A stretch of DNA of 64,000 bases. Source: Lysinibacillus sp. KCTC 33748. Lineage in GTDB: Bacteria > Bacillota > Bacilli > Bacillales_A > Planococcaceae. Each line of letters begins with the position of its first letter. Within the stretch, counting starts at the first letter, position 1. Below the pieces are notes generated by a model, which was not told where the DNA came from, did not search any database, and saw only the letters and a list, made by a program, of their open reading frames with translations. Of this stretch, positions 35,700 to 44,125 are shown in pieces. The translations under genes were made by a program, and so were the position numbers. The stretch covers positions 62,001 through 126,000 of the forward strand of contig NZ_MWSJ01000009.1 of assembly GCF_002237755.1 (NCBI RefSeq), written 5' to 3'.

Positions 35700-37067
35700 T
35701 TGGGTTTAGAAAAAGTTCAGTTCCCATACACTTATTTACATTTACAGCGACATTTTTTATTAGAAGGCGATACTAAAATTAATACTTGGAAGAACTTCCT
35801 CATCGTTGCTATTCCTATATTTGCATTTATTTTTAATTTCTTACGCATCAAGGACGGTTTTAGCAATTCTAGCTACTCTAAATTGGCTTCTTCCGAATTT
35901 GATTATAAAAAATTGGCTTCTTCTGAATATGTTTATGAAAATTTAGGTGATATTTCTTTTATACCGTATCTATTAGTTGGTTTTATCTTTACTTTCTTAA
36001 TGAGTTTAGGAGTGCATTTTTTAGCTTATTATAGGATTTTGAGATCACGTGATGAAACATCATTATCTACTGAAGCAATTTTCAAAACTGTATTCGATAA
36101 TTTCAATAAAAGGGATATCTTAAAAATATTCATATCTCCTGATTTAGCTATGGCACAATACTGTAAAAATCTTATTGTTAACGACATAAAATCTATCGAA
36201 TTTAATACCAGTGATACAGATATATATTTAGATAGGGAACATAGACTATCAAGTTATCATTGGAGCTTAATAAGAATCGAAAAAAAAGCTTTTATAGAAT
36301 TCTCTAATTGGCTTAATATTATTCTTACTACCATTTTATTTGTAGTTACTTATTTTATTTTTGATATAGCAACCTATTGGATTCTAGCAATAATTATTTA
36401 TCGAATACTATCTAGAGGAACGGAGATTGTAGTGGCATTTTATTATGACGTTGTACAGGTCAATTCAAAACAATTTTATCTAGGAAAAGATGAAGAATAT
36501 ATTAATGGTTTTACATCTTCTCTTATTAGACAGAGTGGTCGTTTATCTCTAGCAATCCATAGTTTAATTGAAATGATTTTTATTTTTGCAATTGCTTATT
36601 TCGTTTATTTTCAAGTTATAACATCATTATCACTTACTACTGATTTTGTAACATGTACAATTTCTGATAATTGTATAATCAAAAAAGAAGATGCACCAAC
36701 ACTTTTTGAAACTCTACTTATGAGTTCTACACTAGGAGTTTTTAATATTTCCTATGGAGTTTTCCCTAATATCCTGCTCGCTATATTACATGCATTTCAA
36801 ATCTTGATAAGTGGTGTACTGATCTTACTCTCTGTAGCACAATACTTAGGTGCAGACAAAACTTTAAATATATCTGACGAAAAGTTTTACAATGAAATAG
36901 CAAACCTTGATAGCCTTAAGGAAAATGGAACCAACAGTCTATATGAATTAAATAATATATTTACAACATATATAAAAATGACCGAAATTAAATATAAGAT
37001 AAATATTGGTGATAATCTTAAAAAAAATATTCAATACATAGATTCCAATATTTATAGTAGACATTAA
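35700..37067 (+). CDS. Multi-span membrane protein of unknown function
   Basis: Start taken as TTG at 35700 (then GLEKVQFPYTYLHLQRHFLL) because AAGGGGG is 8 nt before it; 455 aa. Membrane spans near residues 30-48, 88-110, 205-245, 285-310 and 355-385, with polar loops rich in Asn, Ser and Lys. Contains a duplicated short piece KLASSEFDYK / KLASSEYVYE. The gene is more AT-rich than the structural genes and lies with the DUF4062 gene in the accessory segment beside the integrase. No family recognised; a superinfection exclusion membrane protein is one idea. Confidence 0.6.
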   Translation: MGLEKVQFPYTYLHLQRHFLLEGDTKINTWKNFLIVAIPIFAFIFNFLRIKDGFSNSSYSKLASSEFDYKKLASSEYVYENLGDISFIPYLLVGFIFTFLMSLGVHFLAYYRILRSRDETSLSTEAIFKTVFDNFNKRDILKIFISPDLAMAQYCKNLIVNDIKSIEFNTSDTDIYLDREHRLSSYHWSLIRIEKKAFIEFSNWLNIILTTILFVVTYFIFDIATYWILAIIIYRILSRGTEIVVAFYYDVVQVNSKQFYLGKDEEYINGFTSSLIRQSGRLSLAIHSLIEMIFIFAIAYFVYFQVITSLSLTTDFVTCTISDNCIIKKEDAPTLFETLLMSSTLGVFNISYGVFPNILLAILHAFQILISGVLILLSVAQYLGADKTLNISDEKFYNEIANLDSLKENGTNSLYELNNIFTTYIKMTEIKYKINIGDNLKKNIQYIDSNIYSRH

Positions 37068-37713
37068 GAATACTATCCCCCAACATGAAGCCAGAATTGA
37101 GGAAAATGGCTTGGTGCAAAAATGACTGCCTACGTTTCAGAAACTAAATTAATAGAATCTAAAACATAGACAGTCATTACATTTTCATGAATCCTTCATT
37201 TGAGGTATCCGTATTGTATGCCCCTGTTAATGCGTTCTTTCGAACAATACATATAGTTTCTACTTCTGCCCCGAAACGTTTTGTAATCCGTCTACATGCC
37301 TTCTGCTTGTATCGTAAATGCTTATTCTACTATTATGAGAAACTCAACAACAATTACAATGTACTATGTATTCTGCATGACCGTAGCCATTCAGACCTTC
37401 CACTCCTAGCCGTTATTGGTCGCTAACACCATTCAGATACCAAAGCCAACAAGGAAGCTCCTAGTGGTATCCTAGACTTAATTATTGCGGCGGCTAATTC
37501 ATAACCTTTCCAGTTTAGTTTCGATTGGTGTTATTGGGCAACCACCAAAGAGCTACTATTATCTAAAAAAGACAATAGGAAACTAGACCTTTGCATTTTA
37601 TCTTTTTTTCAGGTAAAATGAAGGCTATAAATGCTCATATTTAGTTGTATTTGTGTGTGGCTAAATGAGTTGGGAGTTAGCTATTTGCCGTAGCTGACTC
37701 TCTTTTTTATTGC
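37068..37713. other. 646-bp region without a supported gene
   Basis: Holds a long hairpin (AATGACTG at 37121-37128 with CAGTCATT at 37171-37178, arms extending inwards with CTA and GTTT matches), a stretch of more even base composition (37190-37560) where the only frame, 79 codons from 37187, has no ribosome site, and a terminator at its end. An unrecognised RNA or decayed gene is possible. Confidence 0.5.
37674..37708 (+). terminator. Terminator between accessory region and int
   Basis: GAGTTAGCTA TTTGCCG TAGCTGACTC (one G-U pair) followed by TCTTTTTT. Stops rightward transcripts before they run into the convergent integrase gene. Confidence 0.8.
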
Positions 37714-38625
37714 TTAAAACTCGAAATTGTTTAATGGATTGTGCTTGTCATTCTCCTGTTTTAAGTGACTACCCCATAAATTTACATAACGTTGAGTCGT
37801 TGTTATATTTTCATGTCGCATTAACTTCATTATCGTAAAACTGTTTACATTTGATTGGACAAGATTCCTGCAAAAAGTGTGCCTAAACGTATGTGGGCTA
37901 ACTCGCACATCTTTAAAATTCATTTTCTCTTTTAATTCACGAAACACGTAGTCAATCGTATTAATTGTGAATGGTTCATTTTTATTAGTAACAAACAAAT
38001 ACTCACTTTCATTTTTTAAGAAATTTGATGAAAATGTCTTGAATGCTAGTAGCTCTCTCGTTAATTTATCTGTTAAAAATACCGTTTCATATTTTCTACT
38101 CTTACCATGTACTTGTAACGTTTGATTTTTAAAATCTACATCATCCCACTTCAACATTAATAGTTCCTTCCTACGAATGCCTGTCCCTAGAAGTACCAAA
38201 ATAATCAAATAGTTACGGTAACTGCTATATGATTGATGCCTCTTTTTCTGTGTCCGATAGAACGCTAACATTTGGTTAATTTGTTGGTCTGTAAAAGTAT
38301 CAATCTTCACATCTACTTTTTGAGTTTTTATCTTCTTCCCAATGTTTTCATCAACATACCCCTCTTCAACGCAATAATTTAAAAAAGCTTTAGCACGTAA
38401 AATAATTGTGTTGATTGTATTTGGTTTCCTGTTTTTTTGCTGTGCCATCATTAAATATTTTTTAAGATGACTTCGTCTCACATCCTCAACATTAACTGCT
38501 CCTTCTTCAATGCAATAGTCAATGAAAGGCTTAATCATGTATTTATAACTTCTGATATTTGACTCAGTTGTGTTATTAAATCGTCTATCCGATATAAAAT
38601 CATCAAACGCAAACTTTAAAAGCAT
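37714..38625 (-). CDS. int: Phage integrase, tyrosine recombinase
   Basis: Start at 38625 (MLLKFAFDDFISDRRFNNTT) with AAAGGAG upstream; the GTG at 38637 is too close to that site. 303 aa. N-terminal SAM-like core-binding domain (residues 1-105) and catalytic domain with Arg151 (LGTGIRRKELLML), Lys175, His245-x-x-Arg248 (HTFRHTF), His271 and Tyr280 (TTTQRYV). No long arm-binding domain, so it resembles XerD-sized phage integrases. It reads away from attR, 142 bp from the core, and the core's own promoter points into it. Confidence 0.95.
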   Translation of the reverse strand: MLLKFAFDDFISDRRFNNTTESNIRSYKYMIKPFIDYCIEEGAVNVEDVRRSHLKKYLMMAQQKNRKPNTINTIILRAKAFLNYCVEEGYVDENIGKKIKTQKVDVKIDTFTDQQINQMLAFYRTQKKRHQSYSSYRNYLIILVLLGTGIRRKELLMLKWDDVDFKNQTLQVHGKSRKYETVFLTDKLTRELLAFKTFSSNFLKNESEYLFVTNKNEPFTINTIDYVFRELKEKMNFKDVRVSPHTFRHTFCRNLVQSNVNSFTIMKLMRHENITTTQRYVNLWGSHLKQENDKHNPLNNFEF

Positions 38626-38766
38626 AAAAAAATACACTCCTTTTTATCTAAATTAATAGACAATAAGAAGTGTACTATTGATAACAAACAAACTGTATTT
38701 TACTCCACATCTTAACAAGTGCCTTGAACCCTTGGTATTACTGACTTTTCCTAAGTTTTTTCAAGC

Positions 38767-38871
38767 CTTCTCTTGATAAGATTATTTAATTAAAAAGAAT
38801 TGTAACATGAACATTTAAGAATATCAACAATACATAGAATATTTTGTTATTAACCATGCATGTCATTATGT
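38767..38871. repeat. attR, 105-bp prophage core repeat
   Basis: Perfect copy of 5116-5220. On its left is the integrase leader; on its right chromosomal DNA resumes with the GIY-YIG gene. Only the first 14 bases of the riboswitch (P1 5' strand region) are repeated here; what follows towards int is not an S-box. Confidence 0.95.
38799..38827 (-). promoter_or_regulatory. Second copy of the metA-type promoter, reading into int
   Basis: TTGATA (38827-38822), 17-nt spacer, TACAAT (38804-38799), identical to the metA promoter because it is in the repeated core. Downstream is a leader of about 165 nt and then int, with no gene or clear terminator between. Confidence 0.75.
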
Positions 38872-38967
38872 AATTTGTTTAAAACTAATATTGAAGCTAA
38901 GTCCATATATTTTATGGTAAACAAGCTGTAATTATGTTAACATATACCTTTAGTAACAGAGAGGAAC

Positions 38968-39348
38968 GTGAATAGTTTGATTAAAATTGAATTTCCAAAA
39001 CCAGATTTAGTAATTCGCCAACGAGAGCAAGATTTAAAACCAGGTGATGTTCCAATCACACCGTATTTCGGTTTTATTGATTTCCATAAAATCACTCGTG
39101 AAAATGGCGGCATTTTCTTATTCTACAATGAACAGAATGAACTATTATTTGTCGGTAAAGCACGTAAAATTCGTCAACGTATTAAAAAGCATTTTGAAGA
39201 CAATGTGTCACCGATGAAAAATCATCGTGATGAAGTTTTCAAAATTGAAGTGTACGAAGTAGATGATCCAATGGAACGTGAAATTTACGAAACATACGCG
39301 GTTAATACATTCCGCGCTAAATACAATGTTGATAAAGTTTTTTATTAA
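38968..39348 (+). CDS. GIY-YIG nuclease-family protein
   Basis: 126 aa beginning (GTG) NSLIKIEFPKPDLVIRQRE. Residues 45-125 are a GIY-YIG domain: GGIFLFYNEQNELLFVGKAR then KIRQRIKKHF and a conserved Glu in DDPMEREIYETYAVN. The GIY and YIG elements are degenerate (GIF, FVG), as in stand-alone chromosomal members of unknown role. GAGAGG lies close before the GTG; TTG at 38977 is the alternative start. Before integration it was the divergent neighbour of metA. Confidence 0.75.
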   Translation: MNSLIKIEFPKPDLVIRQREQDLKPGDVPITPYFGFIDFHKITRENGGIFLFYNEQNELLFVGKARKIRQRIKKHFEDNVSPMKNHRDEVFKIEVYEVDDPMEREIYETYAVNTFRAKYNVDKVFY

Positions 39349-39375
39349 GATAAAAGATCTTATATTACAAAAAAT

Positions 39376-39414
39376 AAGAATCTACAAGCCATCTGTGCTT
39401 GTAGATTCTTTTAT
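39376..39414. terminator. Two-way terminator between convergent genes
   Basis: AAGAATCTACAAGC CATCTGT GCTTGTAGATTCTT, 14-bp perfect stem, with T-run on the plus side and A-rich sequence on the other, 6 bp from the end of the TrmB-type gene. Confidence 0.9.
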
Positions 39415-39419
39415 TATCT

Positions 39420-40205
39420 TCACTCTACGAAAAAGGCTTTGCGTTCTTTAGTAATCCATTCCTCGAGCTCCATATCATCATCGCGCGTTAACAATCGATT
39501 GACAAGCACGTCATGCCAAATATAATCCTCTAATAAATAAATATGCACAGGGTCATTTGTTATAAAAGCCGTTTCTTGATTGGACGGTGAGTGTCCATAA
39601 ATCATCTCTTGACCATCTATAGACAGAATAAACCAATGGGGCGTGGAAGCATTCCTCGTATATTGAGTAATGCGGTGCTGGTCAATCGATGCAATATTTT
39701 CATCCACATACAAAGTAATTCCATGAACCGAAATACGCTGAGCGACCTCGTGTATATCTTCTCGCAATTTTTCATACATATCTTCCCACATTGATAATAG
39801 TACTTTTTTCTCCGCTTTTTGTAATAACGACTGACAATAATTGACGATTGCCTCTTTTCCTTTTAGCGTCACAACCTTATGCTCCGCTTCCTGCTCTTTT
39901 ACCTCTAATTTTTCTAATTGATCACTAATCGACGTGAAATTCGATTGCCAGCGTTGCTCAATTTGTTGTAAAAACACAGCAACAGGAATGGAAGAGTATG
40001 TCGTTTGATCTGCCGTTTCTTCTTTCAGTACTAACCCTTTTTCAACAAGCACATTAAGTATGTCATATATTCTTGCACGTGGGATACCGGAGTTCTTACT
40101 TACTTGATAGGCACTAACATGACTATTTTGTACGAGTGCCGTATAGGCCTTTGCTTCATATTCTGTGAATCCCAGTTCTTTTAATTGGGCGATTAATAAT
40201 TCCAT
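39420..40205 (-). CDS. TrmB-family transcriptional regulator
   Basis: 261 aa. The N-terminus MELLIAQLKELGFTEYEAKA, with YQVSKNSGIPRARIYDILNV and LVEKGLVLKEE, is the TrmB winged helix; then a coiled coil and a C-terminal phospholipase D-like sensor domain (KVLLSMWEDMYEKLREDIHE). Divergent from a TSUP transporter gene with a palindrome in between, so it most likely controls that transporter and itself. Confidence 0.88.
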   Translation of the reverse strand: MELLIAQLKELGFTEYEAKAYTALVQNSHVSAYQVSKNSGIPRARIYDILNVLVEKGLVLKEETADQTTYSSIPVAVFLQQIEQRWQSNFTSISDQLEKLEVKEQEAEHKVVTLKGKEAIVNYCQSLLQKAEKKVLLSMWEDMYEKLREDIHEVAQRISVHGITLYVDENIASIDQHRITQYTRNASTPHWFILSIDGQEMIYGHSPSNQETAFITNDPVHIYLLEDYIWHDVLVNRLLTRDDDMELEEWITKERKAFFVE

Positions 40206-40289
40206 CGAATCCCTCCATTTCCTCTATTATAGTTGAAGGCTATGAAGATTAGCCAACGAAAAAATTAGTCTTTACAGACACGTGAAATT

Positions 40290-40313
40290 TAGTTACTATT
40301 TCAGTAGTAACTA
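40290..40313. promoter_or_regulatory. Likely operator of the TrmB-type regulator
   Basis: TAGTTACTA TTTCAG TAGTAACTA, perfect 9-bp arms, 18 bp before the TSUP start codon and 85 bp before the regulator start. Confidence 0.6.
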
Positions 40314-40330
40314 TCTAAAGAGGTGTATAC

Positions 40331-41101
40331 ATGCTATTTGAAGTAGATTTAAATGTAGTCATATTATTAATATCTTTTGGATTTTTAGCCGCCTTTGTGG
40401 ATGCCGTCGTTGGTGGTGGTGGCTTAATTGCATTACCCGCCCTCATGTTTGCCGGTTTAAATCCAGCAGCAGCTGTAGCAACTAATAAGCTTGCTGGTAC
40501 AATGGGGTCTTTAACATCAACCATTTCCTTTTATCGTTCCGGTCAGCTAGAAATTCGTTCGGTTATCAAATACTTTCCCCTAGCCTTTATTGGATCACTC
40601 TTTGGTGCATGGACAGTACATTTAATAAACCCCGAATTACTAAAACCACTTATGCTAGTAATGCTTGCAGCTGTTGCAGTCTATACAATCTTCAAAAAAG
40701 ACTGGGGTTCAGTAGCTGCAGTCAAAAATTTAAAGTCTACGCACTTAGTTTTATTCATGCTATTGTTATTTTGCATTGGTTTTTATGATGGATTCCTTGG
40801 TCCAGGAACCGGCTCATTTTTAATTTTTAGCTTTTTATTAATCGGCTTCGATTTTTTAAAGGCAGCAGGAAATGCCAAATTTTTAAACTTAGCAAGTAAT
40901 TTTGCAGGCCTTTTAATGTTCGCCTACTTAGGTCAAATTCATTATGTCTACGGTTTACTGATGGGTGTAGCTCAAATTGCCGGTGCATTTGTAGGTTCCC
41001 GTATGGCGATAAAAAAAGGTAGCGGCTTTGTTCGCGTATTGTTTATTATCGTAACGATTACATTGCTCACTAAAAATGCTTATGATTACATAATTCATTA
41101 A
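40331..41101 (+). CDS. TSUP-family transporter (TauE/SafE), sulfite or organic anion exporter
   Basis: 256 aa with about eight spans. VDAVVGGGGLIALPALMFAG near the start and DGFLGPGTGSFLIFSFLLIG in the second half are the two repeat signatures of the TauE/SafE family; NAKFLNLASNFAGLLMF follows. Members move sulfite, sulfoacetate or similar anions across the cytoplasmic membrane. Start with GAGGTG upstream. Substrate unknown. Regulated by the divergent TrmB-type gene, judging from the operator between them. Confidence 0.88.
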   Translation: MLFEVDLNVVILLISFGFLAAFVDAVVGGGGLIALPALMFAGLNPAAAVATNKLAGTMGSLTSTISFYRSGQLEIRSVIKYFPLAFIGSLFGAWTVHLINPELLKPLMLVMLAAVAVYTIFKKDWGSVAAVKNLKSTHLVLFMLLLFCIGFYDGFLGPGTGSFLIFSFLLIGFDFLKAAGNAKFLNLASNFAGLLMFAYLGQIHYVYGLLMGVAQIAGAFVGSRMAIKKGSGFVRVLFIIVTITLLTKNAYDYIIH

Positions 41102-41140
41102 AAAAACGCCGTAGATACGCTATTTCTACGGCGTTTTTGT
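41101..41140. terminator. Terminator, type ACGCCGTAGA, copy 1
   Basis: AAAACGCCGTAGAT, short loop, then TCTACGGCGTTTTT. Same stem as at 41566-41603; the two flank the 21-bp repeat array. Confidence 0.9.
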
Positions 41141-41204
41141 TTGTTTATGAACTTTGGGTGTTCTATTTTTTAATTCGAGAGAGGTTTTTCGTTGTATCAG
41201 GGGT

Positions 41205-41559
41205 TCTTTCCGTCGATTCGGAGACTCTTTCCGTCGTTTCGAAGGTACTATCCGTCGTTCCATTGACCCTTTCCGTCGATTCCAGTACTATCCATCATTT
41301 CAAGGTTTCTATCCACGACTTCGAACGTTCTATCCAACAATTCAGTGTTTCTATCCACGACTTTAAACATTCTATCCATCATTTCAAGGTTTCTATCCAC
41401 GACTTTGAACGTTCTATCCAACAATTCAGTGTTTCTATCCACGACTTTAAACATTCTATCCATCATTTCAAGGTTTCTATCCACGACTTTGAACGTTCTA
41501 TCCATCATTTCAAGGTTTCTATCCACGACTCTCGACGTTTTATCTATCACTCTTTGAAT
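41205..41559. repeat. Array of 17 tandem 21-bp units between convergent genes
   Basis: Units start with TCTATCCA or TCTTTCCG and are 21 bp each (one is 19 bp). The left four are diverged. From 41308 the order is A B A' C, A B A' C, A C A'', with A = CACGACTTTGAACGT, B = CAACAATTCAGTGTT, C = CATCATTTCAAGGTT endings, which gives an 84-bp higher-order period. Since 21 is a multiple of three, several frames on both strands stay open (for example DRNLEMM heptads), but none has a ribosome site. Nothing else is in this 505-bp gap except the two terminators. Confidence 0.9.
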
Positions 41560-41565
41560 ACAATA

Positions 41566-41603
41566 TAAAACGCCGTAGATATTCAATCTCTACGGCGTTT
41601 TAT
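41566..41603. terminator. Terminator of panF, type ACGCCGTAGA, copy 2
   Basis: AAAACGCCGTAGAT ATTCAATC TCTACGGCGTTTT. Stem identical with copy 1. Lies directly after the panF stop on the minus strand. Confidence 0.9.
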
Positions 41604-41606
41604 AAG

Positions 41607-43052
41607 TCAGATAAACAACTTTTCGTCTTTAAATTTATGACTCGTTAATAAGCTAACAATAACAAAAATGAATAAGGAAGCGACGATTGGAATTGTCACA
41701 GTATGCATGCCAAAGACAGAAGGGTAAAAACGATCAATGATAATATATAAGGTCATCCCTGAAATCATTGACGCTATCGCACCGTATTTGTTCGCCTTTT
41801 TCCAATATAGTCCTAAAACGACTGTCCAAATAAAGACTGCCTCTAGTCCGCCGAAAGCAAATAAATTAAGCCATACTAATAGATCTGGTGGATTTAGTGC
41901 AAAAACGATAACGACTAAACCAATCACTGCTGTAACAATAAAGCTTGCACGTTTAATTTCCGTATCATTCGCAGTTGGCTTTATATAATTTAAATAAATA
42001 TCTTTCACTACTGTTGAGCTAACAAGCATTAGGAGCGCATTAACTGTAGACATCGTTGCTGCCATTGGTGCTGCTAAGACAACACCAGCTAAAAATGGCG
42101 GTAAAACCTTTAATGTTAGCAGTGGCATAACTTTATCACCAATCTCAATACCTGGCATCACTGGTCGTGCTAAAACACCAATTAGATGCATCCCAAACAT
42201 AATTGTCCCAATGGCAATAGTGCCAATGATAATGGCTAAATGCATACTTCTTGAATCTTTATAGCTCATCGCACGAACAGCGATTTGTGGAAGCCCCACT
42301 ACTCCAACACCGATCAAAATCCAAAATGTAGAAACGTATAATGGCGTTAATTCACCTTCAGCTCCAAATGGAGATACGAGATTCGGATTCTCAGCGACAA
42401 GCGAAGCCATAATATTATCAATTCCTCCGCCAGCGATAATTGTCCCAATTAATAAAATAACTGTTCCGATCACCATAATCGAGCCTTGCACCGTATCCGT
42501 CAATGCAACAGCACGGAAGCCCCCAATGATCACATAAACTAACACGGAAATCGCAAAAATAAACAGTGCCGTTGTGTAGTTTAAGCCCGTTAATGATTCA
42601 ATTAATCGAGCACCACCTACCCATTGTGCCATCATGGCAGAAAATAAAAAGATGATGATACTAATAGCTGATAAAATAACTATGGCATGGCTTTTATAGC
42701 GCTCTCGTAAAAAGTCTATTAACGTGATCGCTTGATAACGTCTTGCGATAATAGCAAATTTCTTCCCTAAAATCATTAAAACAAAATAACCCGCCGGAAG
42801 CTGAGCCATCGCCAATAATACCCAACCAAGCCCTTTCGTATAAGCAACACCTGGACCACCAATAAAGCTACTTGCACTACCGTACGTAGCAATCATTGTC
42901 ATCGCAAGGATGAAGCCTCCCATTTCACGACCACCGAGGAAGTATTCCTGTAAAAATGAATTGGATGAGCGTATATGCTTATTTGACCAGATACCAATAC
43001 CAAAGATGATGACTAAAAATAATAGCAGTGGAACAATAACTTGCCAGTGCAT
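41607..43052 (-). CDS. panF: Sodium/pantothenate symporter
   Basis: 481 aa, about 13 spans, sodium:solute symporter family. SSNSFLQEYFLGGREMGGFI and TYGSASSFIGGPGVAYTKGL match PanF closely, and the C-terminal half has the expected FGGLEAVFIWTVVLGLYWKK. It imports pantothenate with Na+. The start overlaps the stop of a yhdT-like gene (TAATG), the same pairing as yhdT-panF in E. coli, which strengthens the call. Confidence 0.88.
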   Translation of the reverse strand: MHWQVIVPLLLFLVIIFGIGIWSNKHIRSSNSFLQEYFLGGREMGGFILAMTMIATYGSASSFIGGPGVAYTKGLGWVLLAMAQLPAGYFVLMILGKKFAIIARRYQAITLIDFLRERYKSHAIVILSAISIIIFLFSAMMAQWVGGARLIESLTGLNYTTALFIFAISVLVYVIIGGFRAVALTDTVQGSIMVIGTVILLIGTIIAGGGIDNIMASLVAENPNLVSPFGAEGELTPLYVSTFWILIGVGVVGLPQIAVRAMSYKDSRSMHLAIIIGTIAIGTIMFGMHLIGVLARPVMPGIEIGDKVMPLLTLKVLPPFLAGVVLAAPMAATMSTVNALLMLVSSTVVKDIYLNYIKPTANDTEIKRASFIVTAVIGLVVIVFALNPPDLLVWLNLFAFGGLEAVFIWTVVLGLYWKKANKYGAIASMISGMTLYIIIDRFYPSVFGMHTVTIPIVASLFIFVIVSLLTSHKFKDEKLFI

Positions 43053-43315
43053 TATTGATCCACCTCCTCATCGTCAAATGGTACCTCTTTGAAAAAGAGT
43101 TTCATGACGAGCCAGATTAAAATAATCATAAAACCTGTCCCTGCTATACAGCTATAGAAAAACCATGCAGGGAAACCGAAAACATACGTATAGCTTGTTG
43201 GATCACCAGAGCCTAGTCCATAGGCAAAGCCGAACCATATCGCAAAGTTAACGATAACAAGTCCAATACCGATAAGCGCCTCTCGATGCGCAATTTTAAA
43301 ACGTTGATCTTTCAA
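43052..43315 (-). CDS. yhdT: YhdT-family small membrane protein
   Basis: 87 aa with two spans (ALIGIGLVIVNFAIWFGFAY and WFFYSCIAGTGFMIILIWLV), and an acidic tail EVPFDDEEVDQ. It matches the YhdT/DUF997 family, which accompanies PanF. AGGGGGACGG sits before the ATG. Coupled to panF by one base overlap. Probably an accessory subunit of the symporter. Confidence 0.82.
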   Translation of the reverse strand: MKDQRFKIAHREALIGIGLVIVNFAIWFGFAYGLGSGDPTSYTYVFGFPAWFFYSCIAGTGFMIILIWLVMKLFFKEVPFDDEEVDQ

Positions 43316-43475
43316 AATACCGTCCCCCTAACCTACTCTATTTTACTGATATGTTCGTATTATGGGAACCTTTGTGAGAAAAATAAATATCAGCACTACA
43401 ATTTAGTTTCAAAAACGATAAACAGAAATTCCCCCTTAATATTATGTTTGACGTTTAGACTCTCATTAACAGACT

Positions 43476-43939
43476 TTACTCAATCGTATCTAATAGCTCT
43501 ATATCTAAATTCCCACTATTTTTCATGCTGTGAAATATTTCTAAGTGCCATTTATTTTTAAGTCTTTCATATTTATTTTCTTCAATTTACAAATGTAGAT
43601 TCGTATAGGCATCCATTATTTTAAGATTGTTAAAGTTGCATATCTTTGAGGTGTGATTGTTAGAGTGACCATATCATGTGGAATATCTTCGAACTCTTTC
43701 ACTTCAACACAAACCCAGTATCCATCTTCTTCACCAAATTCATGTTCCACAACAAAAGCCCCAACTTGCTGTAAAGGATTTTTGACATGTTTTATTTCGC
43801 TAATTCGTTTATTTAACGGCAAAGATGTTTTAGGTATTTCGATTATATATTGATCATCCGGACATAAAACTCGAAAACCTACTAGCATTAGCTCCCAAAC
43901 TTCTTTAATCGCTTTGTTTTGCAATGTGTTTTCAGTCAT
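43476..43939 (-). pseudogene. Broken effector-binding (GyrI-like) domain gene
   Basis: The intact part (43616-43939, 107 aa, MTENTLQNKAIKEVWELMLV) ends GYWVCVEVKEFEDIPHDMVT then LTITPQRYATLTILK*, which is where GyrI/AraC-effector domains are only two-thirds done. In the -1 frame the sequence goes on DAYTNLHL*IEENKYERLKN and KWHLEIFHSMKNSGN to LLDTIE* at 43476, which is the missing end of the fold (W-x-L-E motif and acidic end), with one in-frame stop. So the gene carries a frameshift and a stop. Confidence 0.65.
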
Positions 43940-43980
43940 TTCCCCCTCCTTATAAAGTAAATAATCCTCCTTTCAAAATT

Positions 43981-44011
43981 GAAAAAACGCCTGGATAACC
44001 AAGCGTTTTTC
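43981..44011. terminator. Terminator, type ACGCCTGG, copy 1
   Basis: AAAAACGCCTGG ATAA CCAAGCGTTTTT with one mismatch in the stem. Nearly the same sequence recurs at 48001-48032 and 51072-51102. Confidence 0.85.
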
Positions 44012-44125
44012 ACCATCTTTACTATTGGAATTTCTTTATTAATAAGCCCCAGATTGTGAAGGAAAATACTTTAATTCATACTCCTATACATGTGTTTGTA
44101 TGATTTCCAATTGAAGCAAATATGT

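Larger units (their letters stand above)
5116..38871. mobile_element. Complete-looking siphovirus prophage, 33,651 bp plus repeated core
   Basis: Bounded by the 105-bp direct repeat. Holds integrase, repressor-like genes, terminase small and large subunits, HK97-type portal, ClpP-like protease, capsid, connector and tail genes with a tape measure protein, tail fibre genes and a holin. Structural genes run leftwards from about 26.0 kb to 6.4 kb with overlaps and small gaps typical of phage. The tape measure and phi13-type major tail protein indicate a long flexible tail. No endolysin, helicase, primase or single-strand binding protein was recognised. The structural frames are open except for the two frameshift sites, so the phage may be functional. 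Confidence 0.95.

Noticed and set aside
37187-37426. 79-codon plus-strand frame
   Set aside because: No ribosome site, no recognisable pattern.
38700-38766. Second SAM riboswitch in the int leader
   Set aside because: Only the core part is shared; none of the other S-box blocks is present.
41205-41559. CRISPR array
   Set aside because: Units are contiguous 21-bp repeats without unique spacers, and no cas gene is near.
41137-41586. Repetitive frames with DRNLEMM-type or IHDFERS-type heptads
   Set aside because: Every frame is open because the unit is 21 bp; no ribosome site, and two terminators flank the region.
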